DNA of 64,000 nt from Donghicola mangrovi (GCF_013377535.1 NZ_JABCJE010000001.1:806001-870000), one strand, 5' to 3'. Shown: positions 8,011 through 18,362, counted from the first letter of the stretch. Numbers and translations: made by a program. The notes: generated from the letters alone by a model not told the origin.

Positions 8011-8925
8011 ATGTTCGAATTGGGACAAGGCACCGCCGCCCCCGCCGACGATCTGATCATGGACGTGAGCGAAGCCGACTTCATGGAAAAGGTCGTTCAG
8101 GCCAGCATGACGACCCCCGTTATCGTGGATTTCTGGGCCCCGTGGTGCGGCCCGTGCAAGTCGCTGGGGCCGATGCTGGAAGACGCCGTGAAGGCCGCCA
8201 AGGGCGCGGTCAAGATGGCCAAGGTGAACGTGGACGAGAACCAGATGATCGCGGGCCAGCTGCGCGTGCAGTCGATCCCGACCGTCTATGCGTTCTGGCA
8301 GGGTCAGCCGGTTGACGGCTTCCAAGGCGCTGTCCCCGGTTCCGAGATCAAGGCGTTCATCGAGCGTCTGGTGCAGACCTCGGGCGGGGATGCCAGCGGC
8401 GGTCTGGATGACGCGATCGCGGCTGCCGAAGAAATGATGGAAGCCGGTGCCCATGAGGATGCCGCGCAGGTGTTCGCCGCCGTTCTGGAAGAAGAGCCCA
8501 ACCACGCCAAGGCCTATGCGGGTCTGGTGCGCGCGCATATCGCGCTGGGTGATCTGGATCAGGCCGAGGCGATCCTGAACGGTGCCCCTGCCGAGATTTC
8601 GAAATCGGTCGAGCTGGAGGCCGCCCACGCGCAGCTGGAACTGGCCAAACAGGCCGCGAATGCTGGTCCCGTGGCCGAACTGCGCGCTCAGGTCGAGGCT
8701 GATCCGGCGAACCTGCAAGCGCGGTTCGATCTGGCGGGCGCCCTGCTGGCCAACGGCGATGCCGAAGGCGCGGTGAACGAACTGCTGGAACTGTTCCGCA
8801 AGGACCGCGAGTGGAATGACGGTGCCGCCAAGGCGCAACTCTTCACCATTTTCGAGGCGCTAAAGCCCAACGATCCGGTCGTCCTGAACGGTCGCCGGAA
8901 ATTGAGCTCGATGATATTTGCCTGA
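8011..8925 (+). CDS. cnoX: Thioredoxin-TPR protein, CnoX/YbbN family
   Basis: A 304-residue cytoplasmic protein. Residues 1-115 are a thioredoxin domain with a full redox-active WCGPC motif (45-49); residues about 128-300 are TPR-like helical repeats. This is the CnoX (YbbN) architecture, known in E. coli as a holdase that hands clients to GroEL and DnaK, there with a non-redox SQHC motif. The Caulobacter type keeps WCGPC and can act as a thioredoxin, as expected here. ATG 8011 is preceded by AAGGGAATTTGACG. The next two genes (LON domain, Trm112-like) follow closely, suggesting a proteostasis operon. Confidence 0.9.
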   Translation: MFELGQGTAAPADDLIMDVSEADFMEKVVQASMTTPVIVDFWAPWCGPCKSLGPMLEDAVKAAKGAVKMAKVNVDENQMIAGQLRVQSIPTVYAFWQGQPVDGFQGAVPGSEIKAFIERLVQTSGGDASGGLDDAIAAAEEMMEAGAHEDAAQVFAAVLEEEPNHAKAYAGLVRAHIALGDLDQAEAILNGAPAEISKSVELEAAHAQLELAKQAANAGPVAELRAQVEADPANLQARFDLAGALLANGDAEGAVNELLELFRKDREWNDGAAKAQLFTIFEALKPNDPVVLNGRRKLSSMIFA

Positions 8926-8945
8926 TCGCAGTTGGGGCCTAGGTC

Positions 8946-9599
8946 ATGCGTATGCTGTCATCATCTGATCTGCCCGAAACAATTGCCATTTTCCCGCTAC
9001 CGGGGGCGCTGCTACTGCCGCGTGCCCGGTTGCCCTTGCATATCTTCGAGCCGCGCTATCTTGCGATGATCGAGGATTGCATGAAAACCTCTCAGCGCCT
9101 GATCGGGATGATCCAGCCCGAACGGGGGCCTTCTGGCGGTGCGTCCGGTCTGTGTACGATCGGCTGCGCGGGCCGCCTGACCCAGTTCTCGGAGACCGAG
9201 GACGGGCGCTACATGGTCACCCTGTCCGGCGTGTCGCGGTTCCGCATGACCCGCGAGATTGACGGGTTCACCCCCTATCGCCGCTGCGAAGTGGACTGGA
9301 GCGGGTTTGAACGTGATCTGGGCAAGCCCGAGGTTGATCCCGATTTCAACCGCGAGCCGTTCATGGATGCGCTCGTGCGCTATTTCGCATCGCAGGATCT
9401 GGCGACCGATTGGGACAGCCTTGGCGAGGCGGACGACGAAATGCTGGTGAACGCGCTGTCGATGCTGTGCCCGTTTTCGCCCGAGGACAAGCAGGCCCTG
9501 CTCGAAGCCCCTTCATTGACCACGCGGCGCGAGACGCTCATAACGCTGATCGAATACGCCCTGCACAGTGGCAAGGATACCGGAGACTTTCTGCAATGA
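8946..9599 (+). CDS. Stand-alone LON substrate-binding domain protein
   Basis: A 217-residue protein corresponding to the N-terminal domain of Lon protease (PUA-like) without ATPase or protease parts. The N-terminal pattern [19 protein letters not shown] and [14 protein letters not shown] are typical of the family. Such proteins are widespread in alphaproteobacteria; a role in recognising misfolded proteins is inferred from the domain only. An alternative start, ATG 8952, is equally close. The stop overlaps the start of the next gene (ATGA), so the two are translationally coupled. Confidence 0.9.
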   Translation: MRMLSSSDLPETIAIFPLPGALLLPRARLPLHIFEPRYLAMIEDCMKTSQRLIGMIQPERGPSGGASGLCTIGCAGRLTQFSETEDGRYMVTLSGVSRFRMTREIDGFTPYRRCEVDWSGFERDLGKPEVDPDFNREPFMDALVRYFASQDLATDWDSLGEADDEMLVNALSMLCPFSPEDKQALLEAPSLTTRRETLITLIEYALHSGKDTGDFLQ

Positions 9600-9778
9600 C
9601 CCAAGCGCCCGTTTTTGATCGCCGTATGCTAGAGGCTCTGATCTGCCCGCTGACTCACACGACGCTGGAATACGATGCCGAGGCGCAGGAACTGATCTCG
9701 AAATCGGCGCAACTGGCGTTCCCGATCCGTGACGGTATCCCGATTATGCTGCCGGACGAGGCCCGCCGCATCGACTGA
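9596..9778 (+). CDS. Trm112-family small protein (YcaR-like)
   Basis: A 60-residue protein with the Trm112/YcaR pattern: [17 protein letters not shown], then [18 protein letters not shown]. In this family the CP and IRDGIP segments form a small beta barrel; eukaryotic Trm112 activates methyltransferases, the bacterial role is uncertain. Only one cysteine remains, so a zinc site is unlikely. ATG 9596 overlaps the upstream stop by four bases. Confidence 0.88.
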   Translation: MTQAPVFDRRMLEALICPLTHTTLEYDAEAQELISKSAQLAFPIRDGIPIMLPDEARRID

Positions 9779-9796
9779 TACGGCGGTTTTCACCGG

Positions 9797-11023
9797 TTAC
9801 AGACGTTCGCCGCGGAGTAGACGCGGCACATCTCCGGTCAGGCCCGCAGCCTCGCGGATAAACGTCCGGCGCAGGCGGGGCAGGGCATTCACGACCCCCA
9901 TCCCCAAGTCGCGACCGATCCGCAGCAGCGGGTTGTCGTTCGAGAAAAGCTTGTTGAACGCGTCCATGGCCAAGGCCATCGAAGTCGCGTCGAACCGGCG
10001 CCATTCCTGATAGCGGTCCAGAACAAAGGGGCTGGCGATATCCTCGCCCCGGCGCTGCGCGTCGATCAAGACCTCGGCCAAGGCACCCACGTCTTTGAGA
10101 CCCGCATTCAGACCTTGCCCCGCGATGGGGTGAACGCCATGCGCGGCATCCCCGATCAGCGCCACACGCTCGGCGACAAAGCTGTTCGCGATTGTGATGT
10201 TCAGCGGATAAGTGAACCGTTTGCCCGCCAGTCTTATTTCGCCAAGGAAATCGCCGAAGCGGGGGCGTAAGACTTCGATATAGCTGGCGTCGTCCAGAGC
10301 ATTAATCGCGGCGGCCTGATCGGTGCGCTCGCTCCAGACGATGGAGCTGACGTTGCCCTTCAGCGGCAGGATGGCCAGCGGACCGGGGGGCATAAAGAAC
10401 TGATGCGCAATGCCGTTGTGGGCCAGTTCGTGCTCGATCGCGCAGACCAGAGCGGTCTGGTTATAGTCCCACCCGCTGCGCTTGATCCCTGCGCGGGCCT
10501 GCACGCCGCTACGGCGGCCATCGGCGCCGACCAGCAAGCGGGTGCGCAGGGTGTCGCCATTGTCCAGCGTGACGGTGACTCCGGTGCTGTCCACCGCCTG
10601 ATCCGTTGCGGCGCGGCCGGAAATCTGTGTGATGTTCGGCTCGGCCGCCATCGCGGCCAGCAGGACGGGGCGCAAGTGGCGATCCTCGACCATATAGCCC
10701 ATGGGGCCTTCTTCGATTTCGGCGTGGTCGAAATGCATCCAGAACGGGGCGGGGCCTTCTCCAGCGCGGCCGTCGGTGACCTTGATCTCCAGCATGGGTT
10801 GGGCTTTGTCCGCCAGATCACCCCACAGGCCAAGCGCCCTCAGCAGCCGGTGGCTGGCCAGCGACAGCGCATAAGAACGCCCGTCAAAGCCGCCATCCGC
10901 GCGCGTTTCGGCGGGCAGGGCGTCGATGATGGTTACCGTCAGGCCCTGTTGGGCCAGTGCAAGCGCCAAGGATGGGCCAGCCAGCCCACCGCCGACGATC
11001 AGGATGTCACTCGTCTGGGTCAT
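9797..11023 (-). CDS. FAD-dependent ubiquinone-biosynthesis hydroxylase, UbiH/UbiF/VisC family
   Basis: A 408-residue flavin monooxygenase expected to hydroxylate the aromatic ring of a ubiquinone precursor. The FAD fold is marked by GGGLAG (11-16), the LVGADGRRSGVQ motif mid-protein and GDAAHGVHPIAGQGLN. Alphaproteobacteria use differing sets of these enzymes (UbiH, UbiI, UbiF, UbiL, UbiM), and the ring position cannot be told from motifs alone. Start ATG 11023 gives the usual short N-terminus; a longer reading to 11155 overlaps the divergent amidase gene. Convergent with the Trm112-like gene, 18 bp apart. Confidence 0.9.
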   Translation of the reverse strand: MTQTSDILIVGGGLAGPSLALALAQQGLTVTIIDALPAETRADGGFDGRSYALSLASHRLLRALGLWGDLADKAQPMLEIKVTDGRAGEGPAPFWMHFDHAEIEEGPMGYMVEDRHLRPVLLAAMAAEPNITQISGRAATDQAVDSTGVTVTLDNGDTLRTRLLVGADGRRSGVQARAGIKRSGWDYNQTALVCAIEHELAHNGIAHQFFMPPGPLAILPLKGNVSSIVWSERTDQAAAINALDDASYIEVLRPRFGDFLGEIRLAGKRFTYPLNITIANSFVAERVALIGDAAHGVHPIAGQGLNAGLKDVGALAEVLIDAQRRGEDIASPFVLDRYQEWRRFDATSMALAMDAFNKLFSNDNPLLRIGRDLGMGVVNALPRLRRTFIREAAGLTGDVPRLLRGERL

Positions 11024-11109
11024 GCCTTGCAATATGCTCTGCCCGTCGGGATTGTCCACGGCATAGCGCAGGGATAGGGTCCATCTGCGGCAAATAGACG
11101 GAGGCAGCA

Positions 11110-12441
11110 ATGCAGGACTGGTTGACCCAAAGCGCAGCGGACCAAGGGCGCGCAATCGGCGCAGGCAAACTGGACCCTGTGGCCCTGACCGAAGCCTATC
11201 TAGCGGCGATCCGCGCCCACGAATTCGGCGACCGGATCTATGCCCGCCTGACCCCCGAACGCGCCGTGGCCGAGGCGGAGGCCGCCGCGATCCGCGCGAA
11301 AAACGGCGTGCGGCGCGGGATTCTGGACGGTGTGCCGATCAGCTGGAAGGACCTATTCGACAGCGCAGGCGTCGCAACCGAGGCAGGCAGCGCCCTGCTG
11401 GCGGGGCGGGTGCCGGAAGCGGATGCTCTGGTCTTGGCCGAGGCGACCTTGCAAGGCGCGGTTTGTCTGGGCAAAACCCACATGACGGAACTAGCGTTCT
11501 CGGGGCTTGGGCTGAACCCTGTCACCGCCAGCCCGCCCAACGTGAATGACGCCGCCTGTGTGTCCGGTGGTTCGTCGTCCGGCGCGGCGGCCTCGGTGGC
11601 TTGGGGCTTAGCGGCTGCGGGGATTGGCTCGGACACGGGCGGGTCCGTGCGCGTGCCGTCGTGCTGGAACGATTTGGTGGGGCTAAAGACGACCTCTGGC
11701 CTGATCCCGCTGAAGGGGGTCGTGCCCTTGGCTGCGAAGTTCGACACCATCGGCCCGCTGGCCCGCACGGTAGAGGACGCGGCGATCCTGTTCGCCATGC
11801 TGACAGGTGGCAAGGCCCCGGATTTGGGCGGCAGCACCCTTTCGGGCCGCCGGTTTGCGGTGCTGCGGACGGTGGCCTTGGACGGGCTTCAGGATGCACC
11901 TGCGCGGGGCTTCCAGACCGCGCTGCGCAAGCTAGAGGCCGCGGGCGCCATTCTGACCGAAATCGACGCCCCCGAAGTGGCCGAGATGATGGCGCTGGCC
12001 GGCGTGATCTACACCCCCGAGACCTATGGCACGTGGGGCGAACTGATCGAAAGTGCCCCCGACAAGATGTATCCCCCCGTGCTGGAGCGGTTCCGCAGTG
12101 GGCGCGACCATTCGGGGCACGCCTATGTCGCGGCGTGGCATAAACTGGATGCGCTGCGCATCCGGTATGCGGAACGGGTCGCGGGTTATGACGCGGTGCT
12201 GGTGCCGACCGTGGCCAGCCTGCCGCCGCGCATCGACGCGGTGTCGGCGGATGCGGCGCTGTTTACCTCGGAAAACCTGCTGGCGCTGCGCAACACCCGC
12301 ATCGGGAACCTGACCGGCGGGGCCGCGCTGACCCTGCCCACGGGCGTTCCCGGCACGGGGATCAGCCTGATGGGGCCGGCGCTCAGCGAACGGCGTCTGC
12401 TGCATCTGGGGGCGGCAGCCGAAGCCGCCCTTCGCGCCTGA
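11110..12441 (+). CDS. Amidase signature enzyme
   Basis: A 443-residue hydrolase of the amidase signature family, cytoplasmic. The Ser-cisSer-Lys triad is intact: Lys80 in SWKDLFDSAG, Ser155 in VSGGSSSGAA and Ser179 in GSDTGGSVRVPS, at the same spacing as GatA. It is shorter than most GatA proteins and no gatB or gatC neighbours are present, so a general amidase is likelier than the tRNA amidotransferase subunit. Substrate unknown. It diverges from the ubiH-like gene across 86 bp. Confidence 0.88.
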   Translation: MQDWLTQSAADQGRAIGAGKLDPVALTEAYLAAIRAHEFGDRIYARLTPERAVAEAEAAAIRAKNGVRRGILDGVPISWKDLFDSAGVATEAGSALLAGRVPEADALVLAEATLQGAVCLGKTHMTELAFSGLGLNPVTASPPNVNDAACVSGGSSSGAAASVAWGLAAAGIGSDTGGSVRVPSCWNDLVGLKTTSGLIPLKGVVPLAAKFDTIGPLARTVEDAAILFAMLTGGKAPDLGGSTLSGRRFAVLRTVALDGLQDAPARGFQTALRKLEAAGAILTEIDAPEVAEMMALAGVIYTPETYGTWGELIESAPDKMYPPVLERFRSGRDHSGHAYVAAWHKLDALRIRYAERVAGYDAVLVPTVASLPPRIDAVSADAALFTSENLLALRNTRIGNLTGGAALTLPTGVPGTGISLMGPALSERRLLHLGAAAEAALRA

Positions 12442-12557
12442 AAAGTCACACATACGAATGGGTCGAAGCCTGAACTGGACGTGAAGGCTCGGCTTAGCTA
12501 TTCTTGCCACAAAACAAAGGGCCAAATGGCCCTGATAAGAGGCAAATAGCAGGACCC

Positions 12558-13751
12558 ATGACAAACGACCCGTTCCCCGAGCGGTTTGCGTCGCTTCCCC
12601 CGTATGCGTTCCCTCGTCTGCGAGCGCTGCTGGATCACCACAAGGCTGGTGGCGACGTAATCCACATGACCATTGGCGAGCCGAAACACGCCTTTCCCGC
12701 TTGGGTGGGCGAGGTCATCGCGGCCAATGTGGACGGGTTCAACAAGTACCCCCCGAACGAAGGCACGCCCGAACTGCGCGGGGCTATCGCGGGCTGGGTT
12801 CATCGCAGATATGGTGTCGAGATTGATCCCGAGACCCAGATTTTGCCTCTGAACGGCACGCGCGAGGGTCTGTATAACGTCGGCATGGCCCTGTGCCCCG
12901 AGCAGAAAAACGGCCAGCGCCCCACGGTTCTGATGCCTAATCCGTTCTATCAGGTCTACATGATCTCCTCGATCAGTGCGGGGGCCGAGCCTGTGTTCGT
13001 GCCCGCCACCGCCGAGACCGGCCACCTGCCCGATTTCGCCAGCCTGCCCGCCAATGTGCTGGACCGTGCGGCGATGCTGTACATCTGTTCGCCCGCGAAT
13101 CCCCAAGGCGCGGTGGCGTCGGAATCATACTGGCGCGACCTGATTGCCTTGGCCGAGAAGCACGACATCCGCATTCTGGCGGACGAGTGCTATTCCGAGA
13201 TTTACCGCGACACCCCGCCGACCGGCGCGCTGGAAGTGGCCGCCAAGATGGGTGCGCACCCCGAACGCGTGGTGATTTTCCATTCGCTGTCCAAGCGGTC
13301 CAACCTGCCGGGTCTGCGGTCGGGCTTTGCCGTGGGCGGGCCAGAGTGCATCAAGCACATGAAGCAGCTGCGGAACTATTCCGGTGCGCCGCTGCCCCTG
13401 CCGATCCAGCGCGTGTCCGAGCGCGTCTGGGCCGACGAGGACCACGTGATCGAGAACCGCCGCCTGTATCGCGAGAAGTTCGAGATTGCCGACGAAATTC
13501 TGGGGAACACGCCGGGCTACATGTCGCCCGAGGCGGGGTTCTTTCTGTGGTTGCGCGTGCCCAATGGCGAAGAAGCAGCCCTGAAACTGTGGAAAGAGAC
13601 CGGTGTGCGCGTGCTGCCGGGGCGCTATCTGAGCCGCCCCGACGACAACGGCGTCAGCCCCGGCGACGAATATATCCGGGTGGCTCTGGTCGCTTCGGCA
13701 GATGAGGTGCGCCGCGGCCTGACCGCGATCAAGGCGTGTCTGTACGACTAA
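12558..13751 (+). CDS. dapC: Class I/II PLP aminotransferase, probable succinyldiaminopimelate transaminase
   Basis: A 397-residue fold-type I aminotransferase. The PLP lysine is Lys246 in HSLSKRSNLPG; Asn181 (SPANPQG), Asp209 and Tyr212 (ADECYSEIY) complete the cofactor site, and the C-terminus carries the substrate-binding Arg (YIRVALV). SKRSNLPG is typical of the DapC group, which makes N-succinyl-diaminopimelate for lysine and peptidoglycan; specificity is inferred. It sits 15 bp upstream of ftsK, consistent with an envelope/division operon. Confidence 0.85.
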   Translation: MTNDPFPERFASLPPYAFPRLRALLDHHKAGGDVIHMTIGEPKHAFPAWVGEVIAANVDGFNKYPPNEGTPELRGAIAGWVHRRYGVEIDPETQILPLNGTREGLYNVGMALCPEQKNGQRPTVLMPNPFYQVYMISSISAGAEPVFVPATAETGHLPDFASLPANVLDRAAMLYICSPANPQGAVASESYWRDLIALAEKHDIRILADECYSEIYRDTPPTGALEVAAKMGAHPERVVIFHSLSKRSNLPGLRSGFAVGGPECIKHMKQLRNYSGAPLPLPIQRVSERVWADEDHVIENRRLYREKFEIADEILGNTPGYMSPEAGFFLWLRVPNGEEAALKLWKETGVRVLPGRYLSRPDDNGVSPGDEYIRVALVASADEVRRGLTAIKACLYD

Positions 13752-13766
13752 AAAGGCGGAGGAACG

Positions 13767-16700
13767 ATGGCATATCAGACTAGGCAACGTGATCCTCTGC
13801 TGGACAGCTCGACCCAGGAGATCATCGAAAAACGGGGCAAGGAACTGTTCGGCATGGCGCTGTTGGCGCTGGGCTTGGCAGGGGCGGCCATGAGCCTGAC
13901 CTATACGCCGTCGGACCCGTCGTTCCTGTCGGCGACCGACGCGCCGGTCCAGAACATGCTGGGCCGCACGGGGGCCTCGATCGCGGCGCCGGTGTTCATG
14001 ATCATCGGTTGGGGCGCGCTGGCCTTTGTCGCGCTGCTGATCGGATGGGGCCTGCGGTTTGTGCTGCATCGCGGGGCGGATCGCGCCGTGTCGCGCCTGA
14101 TGATGGCGCCCGTGTGGGTCGTGCTGTGTGCGATGTATGCCTCTTCGCTGTCGCCCTCCGAAGCGTGGACGCAGGACAGCGGTCTGGGAGGCCACCTTGG
14201 CGATATGCTGATGGGGATGATGCTGGCGATCGCGCCGATCAACACCGGCATTGCGCTGAAAATCGTGTCGCTGATCCTAGGGCCGGCGGTGCTGGCGCTT
14301 GCGGCGACGGTTCTGGGCTTTACCAAGGACGAGCTGAAGCGCGGCGGCACCTTCCTGTGGCACGGTCTGATCCATACCTATGACGGGTTCATGCGCCTCT
14401 TGGGCCGTGGGGCCGGTGGCGCTGTGGCCCAAGCCCGCGCCATGAGCGCGCGCCGCAGCACAGCCAGCGACTATGCCGTTGTCGAAGAGGAATACGCGCC
14501 CGAACGCACCAGCCGTGTGATCCGCCGCGATGCCTATGAAGAAGACAACGACTTTGTCATCGACGACGAAGAGCCCGAGACCCAAGGCGGTCTGCGCGGC
14601 CTGATGCCCGGCCTGCTGAAACGCAAGGGCCCCGTTGCGATGCCCGAACCCGAGCTGGTGGAAAACCACGGCCCCGATCACGAGGTCGAAGCCCCCGCCG
14701 AAGAGCGTGTGCGCGCCCGTATCACCAGCGTTGTCCGTGCCCGTGCCCGCCACGACCAGCACGAGGACACCCCGCTGACCAAGGGTCGTGGCCGCCGTCC
14801 CGATCCGTTGATTCTGGACACCAGCCAGCCCTCGCGCCGCCGTGGCGAGCCGCCGCTGACCGCCCGCGCCGAACCCGCTATGACCGTGCCGATGCACGTG
14901 ACTTCGGAGGCGACTGTGCAATACGCCAAGGCCCACATGGACCCTGTCGTCGCCGAAATGCCCGAGTCGCCGGTTGCCGTGGCAACCGAAGCAGCCGCTA
15001 TGGGCATGGAAAATCTGGCCGGTATCCAGATCGCGCTACATGACGGGTCTGAACGGATCAACCTGCCGCTGGCCCCCGCGCCGGAGCCCGAGCAGGCGCA
15101 GGCCTATGCCGCCGAAGCCGACTATGACGACGGCATGGAAGTTGACGAATACCGCGACGATTATCAGGAAGACTACGCTGCGGATGATTACGCGCAGGAT
15201 GACTATGGTCAGGACGATTACGGTCAGGACAGCTATGCGGCGCAGGCCGCCCCTGTCACGCCGCGTCCCCAGACCGTGATTCCCGCCCGCAGTTCCTATG
15301 AGCCGCGCAGCGTTGTGCCGATCTACCACTCGCCCGAGGACGAATACGAGCTGCCCCCGCTGGATCTGCTGACCCGTCCCGACAGCGTGGAGCGCTACAC
15401 CCTGTCCAACGACGCGCTCGAAGAGAACGCGCGGATGCTGGAAAATGTGCTGGATGACTACGGTATCAAAGGCGAAATCGTCAGTGTTCGCCCTGGTCCT
15501 GTTGTCACCATGTATGAATTGGAGCCTGCGCCCGGCCTCAAGGCCAGCCGTGTGATCGGCTTGGCGGACGATATTGCGCGCTCGATGTCGGCCCTGTCGG
15601 CCCGTGTCTCCACCGTGCCCGGCCGCAGCGTCATCGGGATCGAACTGCCGAACGAAAAGCGCGAGATGGTCGTCTTCCGCGAGATCCTGTCGAGCCGCGC
15701 GTTCGACGATCACAAGCTGAAGCTGCCCTTGGCACTGGGCAAGGACATCGGCGGTGATCCGATTGTCGCGAACCTGGCCAAGATGCCTCACCTCCTGATC
15801 GCGGGCACCACGGGTTCAGGTAAGTCGGTGGCGATCAACACCATGATCCTGTCGCTGCTGTACCGTCTGACGCCGGACGAATGCCGCCTGATCATGATCG
15901 ACCCCAAGATGCTGGAACTGTCGGTCTATGACGGCATCCCGCACTTGCTGTCGCCCGTTGTGACCGACCCGAAAAAGGCTGTCGTCGCCCTGAAATGGGT
16001 CGTTGCCGAGATGGAAGAGCGTTACCGCAAGATGTCCAAGATGGGCGTGCGGAACATCGACGGCTACAATGGTCGAGTAAAGGATGCCCTGTCCAAGGGC
16101 GAGATGTTCAGCCGTACGGTCCAGACCGGCTTTGACGAGGAAACCGGCGATCCGGTCTTCGAGACCGAGGAATTCGCACCCGAGGCGATGCCCTATATCG
16201 TCGTGATCGTCGACGAGATGGCCGACCTGATGATGGTCGCGGGCAAAGAGATCGAAGCCTGCATCCAGCGTCTGGCACAGATGGCCCGTGCGTCCGGTAT
16301 CCACCTGATCATGGCGACCCAGCGTCCGTCGGTGGACGTGATCACCGGTACGATCAAGGCGAACTTCCCGACCCGTATTTCCTTCCAGGTGACGTCAAAG
16401 ATCGACAGCCGCACCATTCTGGGGGAGCAGGGCGCCGAGCAGCTCTTGGGTATGGGTGACATGCTGTACATGGCCGGTGGTGGCCGTATCCAGCGTTGCC
16501 ACGGTCCCTTTGTCAGCGACGAGGAAGTCGAGGAAATCGTCAACCACCTCAAGGCATATGGCCCGCCCGCCTATGTCAGCGGTGTGCAGTCCGGCCCCGA
16601 CGCAGAGCGGGAATCGGAACTGGATGCGGTTCTTGGCCTGAACACCGGCGGCAACACGGGGGGCGAGGATGCCCTATACGACCAAGCCGTCCAGATCGTG

Positions 16701-16859
16701 ATCAAGGACCGCAAGTGCTCGACCAGCTACATCCAGCGCAAACTGGGCATCGGCTATAACAAGGCCGCGCGTCTGGTCGAACAGATGGAAGAGAACTCGC
16801 TGGTCAGCCCCGCCAACCACGTGGGCAAGCGCGAAATTCTGGTCCCCGAGCAAGACTAG
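13767..16859 (+). CDS. ftsK: DNA translocase FtsK
   Basis: A 1030-residue inner-membrane DNA pump that couples division to chromosome dimer resolution. Residues 1-200 hold four to five hydrophobic helices. A long, low-complexity acidic linker (about 210-530) follows. The motor domain has Walker A GTTGSGKS at about 680-687 and Walker [10 protein letters not shown] near 811-817. The last 65 residues are the winged-helix gamma domain ([22 protein letters not shown]) that reads the polar KOPS sequences. Its ATG follows GGAGG closely. A terminator follows the stop, before lolA. Confidence 0.97.
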   Translation: MAYQTRQRDPLLDSSTQEIIEKRGKELFGMALLALGLAGAAMSLTYTPSDPSFLSATDAPVQNMLGRTGASIAAPVFMIIGWGALAFVALLIGWGLRFVLHRGADRAVSRLMMAPVWVVLCAMYASSLSPSEAWTQDSGLGGHLGDMLMGMMLAIAPINTGIALKIVSLILGPAVLALAATVLGFTKDELKRGGTFLWHGLIHTYDGFMRLLGRGAGGAVAQARAMSARRSTASDYAVVEEEYAPERTSRVIRRDAYEEDNDFVIDDEEPETQGGLRGLMPGLLKRKGPVAMPEPELVENHGPDHEVEAPAEERVRARITSVVRARARHDQHEDTPLTKGRGRRPDPLILDTSQPSRRRGEPPLTARAEPAMTVPMHVTSEATVQYAKAHMDPVVAEMPESPVAVATEAAAMGMENLAGIQIALHDGSERINLPLAPAPEPEQAQAYAAEADYDDGMEVDEYRDDYQEDYAADDYAQDDYGQDDYGQDSYAAQAAPVTPRPQTVIPARSSYEPRSVVPIYHSPEDEYELPPLDLLTRPDSVERYTLSNDALEENARMLENVLDDYGIKGEIVSVRPGPVVTMYELEPAPGLKASRVIGLADDIARSMSALSARVSTVPGRSVIGIELPNEKREMVVFREILSSRAFDDHKLKLPLALGKDIGGDPIVANLAKMPHLLIAGTTGSGKSVAINTMILSLLYRLTPDECRLIMIDPKMLELSVYDGIPHLLSPVVTDPKKAVVALKWVVAEMEERYRKMSKMGVRNIDGYNGRVKDALSKGEMFSRTVQTGFDEETGDPVFETEEFAPEAMPYIVVIVDEMADLMMVAGKEIEACIQRLAQMARASGIHLIMATQRPSVDVITGTIKANFPTRISFQVTSKIDSRTILGEQGAEQLLGMGDMLYMAGGGRIQRCHGPFVSDEEVEEIVNHLKAYGPPAYVSGVQSGPDAERESELDAVLGLNTGGNTGGEDALYDQAVQIVIKDRKCSTSYIQRKLGIGYNKAARLVEQMEENSLVSPANHVGKREILVPEQD
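15151..15240 (+). repeat. Degenerate tandem repeats in the ftsK linker
   Basis: About five imperfect 12-15 bp units encode successive D(D/S)Y-(A/G)-Q-D blocks. They form an Asp/Tyr/Gln-rich stretch of the disordered linker between membrane and motor domains. Confidence 0.7.
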
Positions 16860-16898
16860 AAATGTGACAGGCAACTTACTGCCTTGTGAAAACGTTGG

Positions 16899-16930
16899 GG
16901 GCTGTATGAAACACATACAGCCCTTATTTA
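16899..16930 (+). terminator. Terminator between ftsK and lolA
   Basis: A ten-base perfect stem (16899-16908 with 16914-16923) and a five-base loop are followed by TTATTTATT. It lies right before lolA, so lolA may need its own promoter or partial read-through. Confidence 0.8.
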
Positions 16931-16937
16931 TTGAGAC

Positions 16938-17549
16938 ATGAAAAGACGCACCTTTGTCATTGCGCCCCTCGTTGGTGCCCTGCTGAGCATCGCTGCGCCC
17001 GCGTTTGCGGCGCCGATCTCTTTGAACCGCCTGTCGGCCTATCTGAATGACCTTCAGACGGTGAAGGGCGACTTTACCCAAGTGAATGCGGACGGCAGCA
17101 TCGATACGGGGACGATCTATATCCGTCGCCCCGGTCGCGCGCGGTTCGAATACAACAAGCCCAACAATGCGCTGGTGATGGCTGGCGGCAGTCAGGTGGC
17201 GGTGTTCGACCCCGTTTCCCCCGAAAGCGCGAACATCTACCCGCTGAACCGCACCCCGCTGAGCATCATTCTGGCGCGGAACGTCAATTTGGGTCAGGCC
17301 AAGATGGTTGTGGATCACCGTCAGGTGGACAACACCACCGTGGTCAAGGCGCAGGACCCCGCCCATCCCGAATACGGGAATATCCAGCTGGTGTTCACGG
17401 ACAATCCTGTCCAGCTGCGTCAGTGGATCATCACGGACGACAGCGGCAACCAGACGACGATGATTCTGGGGGATACGAAAACAGGCATGAGCCTGAGCAA
17501 CGAGCTGTTCAACATCCAGCACGAGCAGGGCAAGCGGCAGTACCGCTAA
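16938..17549 (+). CDS. lolA: Outer-membrane lipoprotein carrier protein LolA
   Basis: A 203-residue periplasmic chaperone that carries lipoproteins from LolCDE to the outer membrane. A signal peptide spans 1-24 (ending AFA). The mature chain has the LolA pattern LNRLSAYLNDLQTVKGDFTQ, a glycine/arginine segment RRPGRARFEY, and NIQLVFTDNPVQLRQW. Length is normal. The ribosome site is weak (only GAG at -6), and the ftsK terminator ends 8 bp upstream. Next to ftsK, as in other Rhodobacterales. Confidence 0.93.
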   Translation: MKRRTFVIAPLVGALLSIAAPAFAAPISLNRLSAYLNDLQTVKGDFTQVNADGSIDTGTIYIRRPGRARFEYNKPNNALVMAGGSQVAVFDPVSPESANIYPLNRTPLSIILARNVNLGQAKMVVDHRQVDNTTVVKAQDPAHPEYGNIQLVFTDNPVQLRQWIITDDSGNQTTMILGDTKTGMSLSNELFNIQHEQGKRQYR

Positions 17550-17571
17550 CCCCTATTGTGGCGGCCGTCGC

Positions 17572-18159
17572 TTAGTAGCGGCGGCACGCGATCAGTTGGG
17601 CCTGATAGGTCTGGGCACGTTCCGCCACGCGGGTCGCCACGTTCATCAACCACGCTTTGGACCGGTAGCTGCCACGGGCAAAGCCGCTGTGGCCCTCGTG
17701 ATAGGCCAGATACTGGTTGCGGGCGTCATACATGGGGATGCCGTTTTTCTGCACGGTCTTGGTCATGTACCAACCCATGAAATCGGTCGCATCCTCGATG
17801 TCGTCGCGGCGGGCACGGCGGTTGCGCGTTTCCTTCTGGTACTGCTCCCACGTGCCATCCAGCGCCTGCGAATACCCGTAGGCCGAGCTGACCCGACCCA
17901 TGGGAATCACACCAAGCGCATAGCTGCGCGGGGTCTTGGCATTGCCGATAAATTTGCTCTCCTGATGGATCATCGCCATCAGAACGGGAACGGGTGCGCC
18001 GTATTTCCGCTCGGCCCGCTGCATTGCCTTCAGGTAGTGAGGGCGTTCGCGGACGATCGCGCAGGCATTGTCCAGTTCACGCGGAGCACGGTGATCGCCA
18101 CCGCCACCGCAGGATGCCAGCAGCAGAATTAACATCAGGGCGCGGAAGGGTCTGCTCAT
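17572..18159 (-). CDS. SLT-type lytic transglycosylase lipoprotein
   Basis: A 195-residue predicted outer-membrane lipoprotein. A short signal peptide ends in the lipobox LASC (Cys17). The domain has an SLT/goose-lysozyme look: catalytic Glu in AMIHQESKF, then GYSQALDGTWEQYQ and AYHEGHSGFARGSY. It should cleave peptidoglycan glycan strands. ATG 18159 follows GAGAGAGG; the upstream extension to 18273 is non-conserved and would hide the signal peptide. Convergent with lolA. Confidence 0.87.
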   Translation of the reverse strand: MSRPFRALMLILLLASCGGGGDHRAPRELDNACAIVRERPHYLKAMQRAERKYGAPVPVLMAMIHQESKFIGNAKTPRSYALGVIPMGRVSSAYGYSQALDGTWEQYQKETRNRRARRDDIEDATDFMGWYMTKTVQKNGIPMYDARNQYLAYHEGHSGFARGSYRSKAWLMNVATRVAERAQTYQAQLIACRRY

Positions 18160-18362
18160 GTGCCTCTCTCGCATTTTATTTATCCACAGTATAAGCAATC
18201 CGACAGGTAACGGCAAATCACACTGTGCAAGAAACCGCCTTTGCCCCATTGAAAGATCGGTACACATGACCATCTAGTGGGGTCTTGAAAAATTACAGTC
18301 CATGTGCCGGAATCACCGGTGGCCCCTTGCAGGCTTGGGATGAGACAGATAGGGCCGCAGTC

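Noticed and set aside
12517-12534. Hairpin AGGGCC-AAAT-GGCCCT before the dapC-like gene
   Set aside because: No T-run follows, so it is not called a terminator; it may be a chance stem.
18180-18188. Perfect DnaA box TTATCCACA upstream of hspQ
   Set aside because: A single nine-base match is expected about once in two windows of this size by chance; there is no cluster of boxes or A+T-rich unwinding element, so it is not an origin.
18284-18305. Heat-shock sigma promoter for hspQ (CTTGAAA ... CCATGT)
   Set aside because: The gap of nine bases is too short for a sigma-32 promoter and no other -10 fits; left as a remark in the hspQ entry.
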